Shown one piece after another: positions 63,801 to 64,000 of a stretch of 64,000 nucleotides of DNA. Made by a program: the position numbers and the translations under genes. The notes beneath the pieces were generated by a model. It was not told the DNA's origin and made no database searches. It saw nothing but the letters and a program-made list of their open reading frames with translations. How positions within the stretch are numbered: the first letter of the stretch is position 1; the number at the start of each line of letters is the position of its first letter. Origin of the DNA: Zhongshania aliphaticivorans (GTDB taxonomy: Bacteria > Pseudomonadota > Gammaproteobacteria > Pseudomonadales > Spongiibacteraceae); NCBI RefSeq assembly GCF_001586255.1, contig NZ_CP014544.1, positions 3,876,501-3,940,500 on the forward strand, written 5' to 3'.

Positions 63801-63972
63801 CGCAATTGGGATTGTGGTGGTGTTTGGGGTTAGCAGCGCTACCCTACTCACCTTGTTTGTCATCCCGATGGCCTACCGGCTATTGGCGCGCCATAGCAAT
63901 TCGCCACACACCGTGTCGCGGCAATTGGCCATAGAGCTAGCGGCAAACGAAGATAAAGAGCGCACCGAATAG
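60859..63972 (+). CDS. RND efflux permease (HAE1-like)
   Basis: This 1037-aa inner-membrane protein has the RND duplication: two sets of membrane helices and two large periplasmic loops. It has the family motifs FAVVISLLLLAFGLLAFERLPLREYPDIDPP at the N-terminus, the helix-4 aspartates in VLAIGLVVDDSIVVLENIHRR, and GPVISATLLTLFVIP-like ends (VSSATLLTLFVIPMAYR). It exports drugs or envelope components using the proton gradient. The lack of amphiphile-specific features makes the substrate unclear; it resembles MexB/MdtB-type pumps. It is complete, and the window ends 28 bases after its stop. Confidence 0.96.
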   Translation: MLLSDTAIKRPVFAVVISLLLLAFGLLAFERLPLREYPDIDPPIVSIRTVYTGASAEVVESRITQVIEDRIAGIEGIETIESSSRDGFSSINIEFSLNRDIDAAANDVRDRVSGSLASLPEEAEPPEVRKADADEQVIMWLNLTSENHTTLELADYAQRYIVDRFAVIDGVASVRISGGPEYAMRIWLNREALAARQLTVADVESSLRRENVELPAGTLKSVDRDFVVKINRHYLSPSDFENLVIKRETNGNLLRLSEVARVELGAAEYRNMFRGNGVPMVGVGIVKQSVSNTLAVAEAVHKEATFVRKSLPDGVGLHSSYDSSVFIASAIGEVYSTLFIAAGLVVLVIFLFLGDFRAMLVPAITVPVSLIATFTVLYALGYTVNLLTLLALVLAIGLVVDDSIVVLENIHRRLLNGEPPLVAAYRGSRQVGFAVIATTAVLVAVFVPISFLEGDVGRLFGEFAVAMAVAVMFSSLVALTLSPVICARVLNRDAMHGGLANFVESLLHRMESRYGKLLGRSMKRPIISAVLLAMTIGGCLFLLEKVPAEFAPKEDRGVVFMMIRAPEGSSFNFTTTQMAEVESRLMPMVDSGVIKRFLLRAPGGRGGADTYNEGVGIMVLAPWEERPPVSAIVGEIRQRLAGFSGLSVFPVTPQSLGGGFSKPVEFVLGGSNYQELAQWRDQLIAEARTNPGLLGIDSDYRETKPQLAVTINRDRAAALGVDASEINRSLETLLGSRRVTTFMMAGEEYDVILEGEPETQRSPEDLSNIYVRSTTTDALIPLGNLVTIQERGDAAVLNRYNRVRAITIDANLADGYSLGEALTYLENLVAEKFPEAVVDYKGESLDYRDAGGSIYFTFALSLLIVYLVLAAQFESFIHPFIILLSVPLAVAGALLGLYLFGQTLNIYSQIALIMLVGLAAKNGILLVEFANQLRDQGLDFDTAIIQSAQQRLRPIAMTAITTVIGAVPLLLSFGAGSESRYAIGIVVVFGVSSATLLTLFVIPMAYRLLARHSNSPHTVSRQLAIELAANEDKERTE

Positions 63973-64000
63973 GCGCGCTCGAAGACCTCACGCGGTCGGA

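Overview
The window is bacterial chromosome from a gammaproteobacterium. Its gene order is that of Pseudomonas and relatives: FKBP-algP-TIGR02444-ABC-F; pilGHIJ-chpA-chpC beside gshB-tonB-yqgE-ruvX; pilU-pilT-yggS-proC-yggT-yggU-metX-metW-DUF4426-rdgB; argH / algZ-algR-hemC-hemD-hemX-hemY. The omission of pilK, chpB, pyrB and hemW at their usual places argues against Pseudomonas itself. A marine group such as the Cellvibrionales/Spongiibacteraceae is my guess, not something the sequence proves. No rRNA, tRNA or CRISPR array was recognised.

Layout. 0-11 kb: housekeeping and small-metabolism genes (SRPBCC-SDR fusion, FKBP isomerase, AlgP-like protein, ABC-F, GST, a methyltransferase, a 2OG oxygenase, argA, rsmE). 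10.9-20.2 kb: the minus-strand Chp/Pil chemosensory operon controlling type IV pilus twitching, with the giant kinase ChpA (1791 aa). 20.5-33.7 kb: gshB, tonB, yqgE, ruvX, then the pilus retraction motors pilU and pilT, and the yggS-proC-yggT-yggU and metXW-rdgB runs, ending with an AsmA-like TIGR03545 protein.

33.8-41.8 kb is a visibly AT-richer accessory island. It has a frameshifted lipoprotein gene and a dead IS3 OrfA on the left, and a dead REP-associated (RAYT/Y1) transposase on the right. Between them is an intact LysR-regulated operon: TauD-like Fe(II)/2OG oxygenase, AMP-forming ligase, thermostable-hemolysin-family (GNAT-like) protein and Bcr/CflA-type exporter. The parts list is that of a small-molecule pathway (activate an acid, transfer the acyl group, oxidise, export). 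This is the best candidate for an undescribed system.

41.8-53.6 kb: tpm, a DUF1275 membrane protein, a GH108 muramidase, the heme branch hemYXDC with the algR-algZ two-component pair, a membrane-anchored beta-helix protein, and argH.

54.2-59.2 kb is an integron gene-cassette array without an integrase (CALIN type). It holds seven minus-strand cassettes separated by attC sites with R''/R' core boxes, five of them clear and two degenerate. They carry a GNAT acetyltransferase, an unknown membrane protein, a HEPN-like gene with an overlapping partner, an unknown 323-aa protein, a zinc-ribbon membrane protein, a DUF1398 protein and an MmcQ/YjbR protein. The window closes with a complete RND efflux pair (lipoprotein adaptor and permease).
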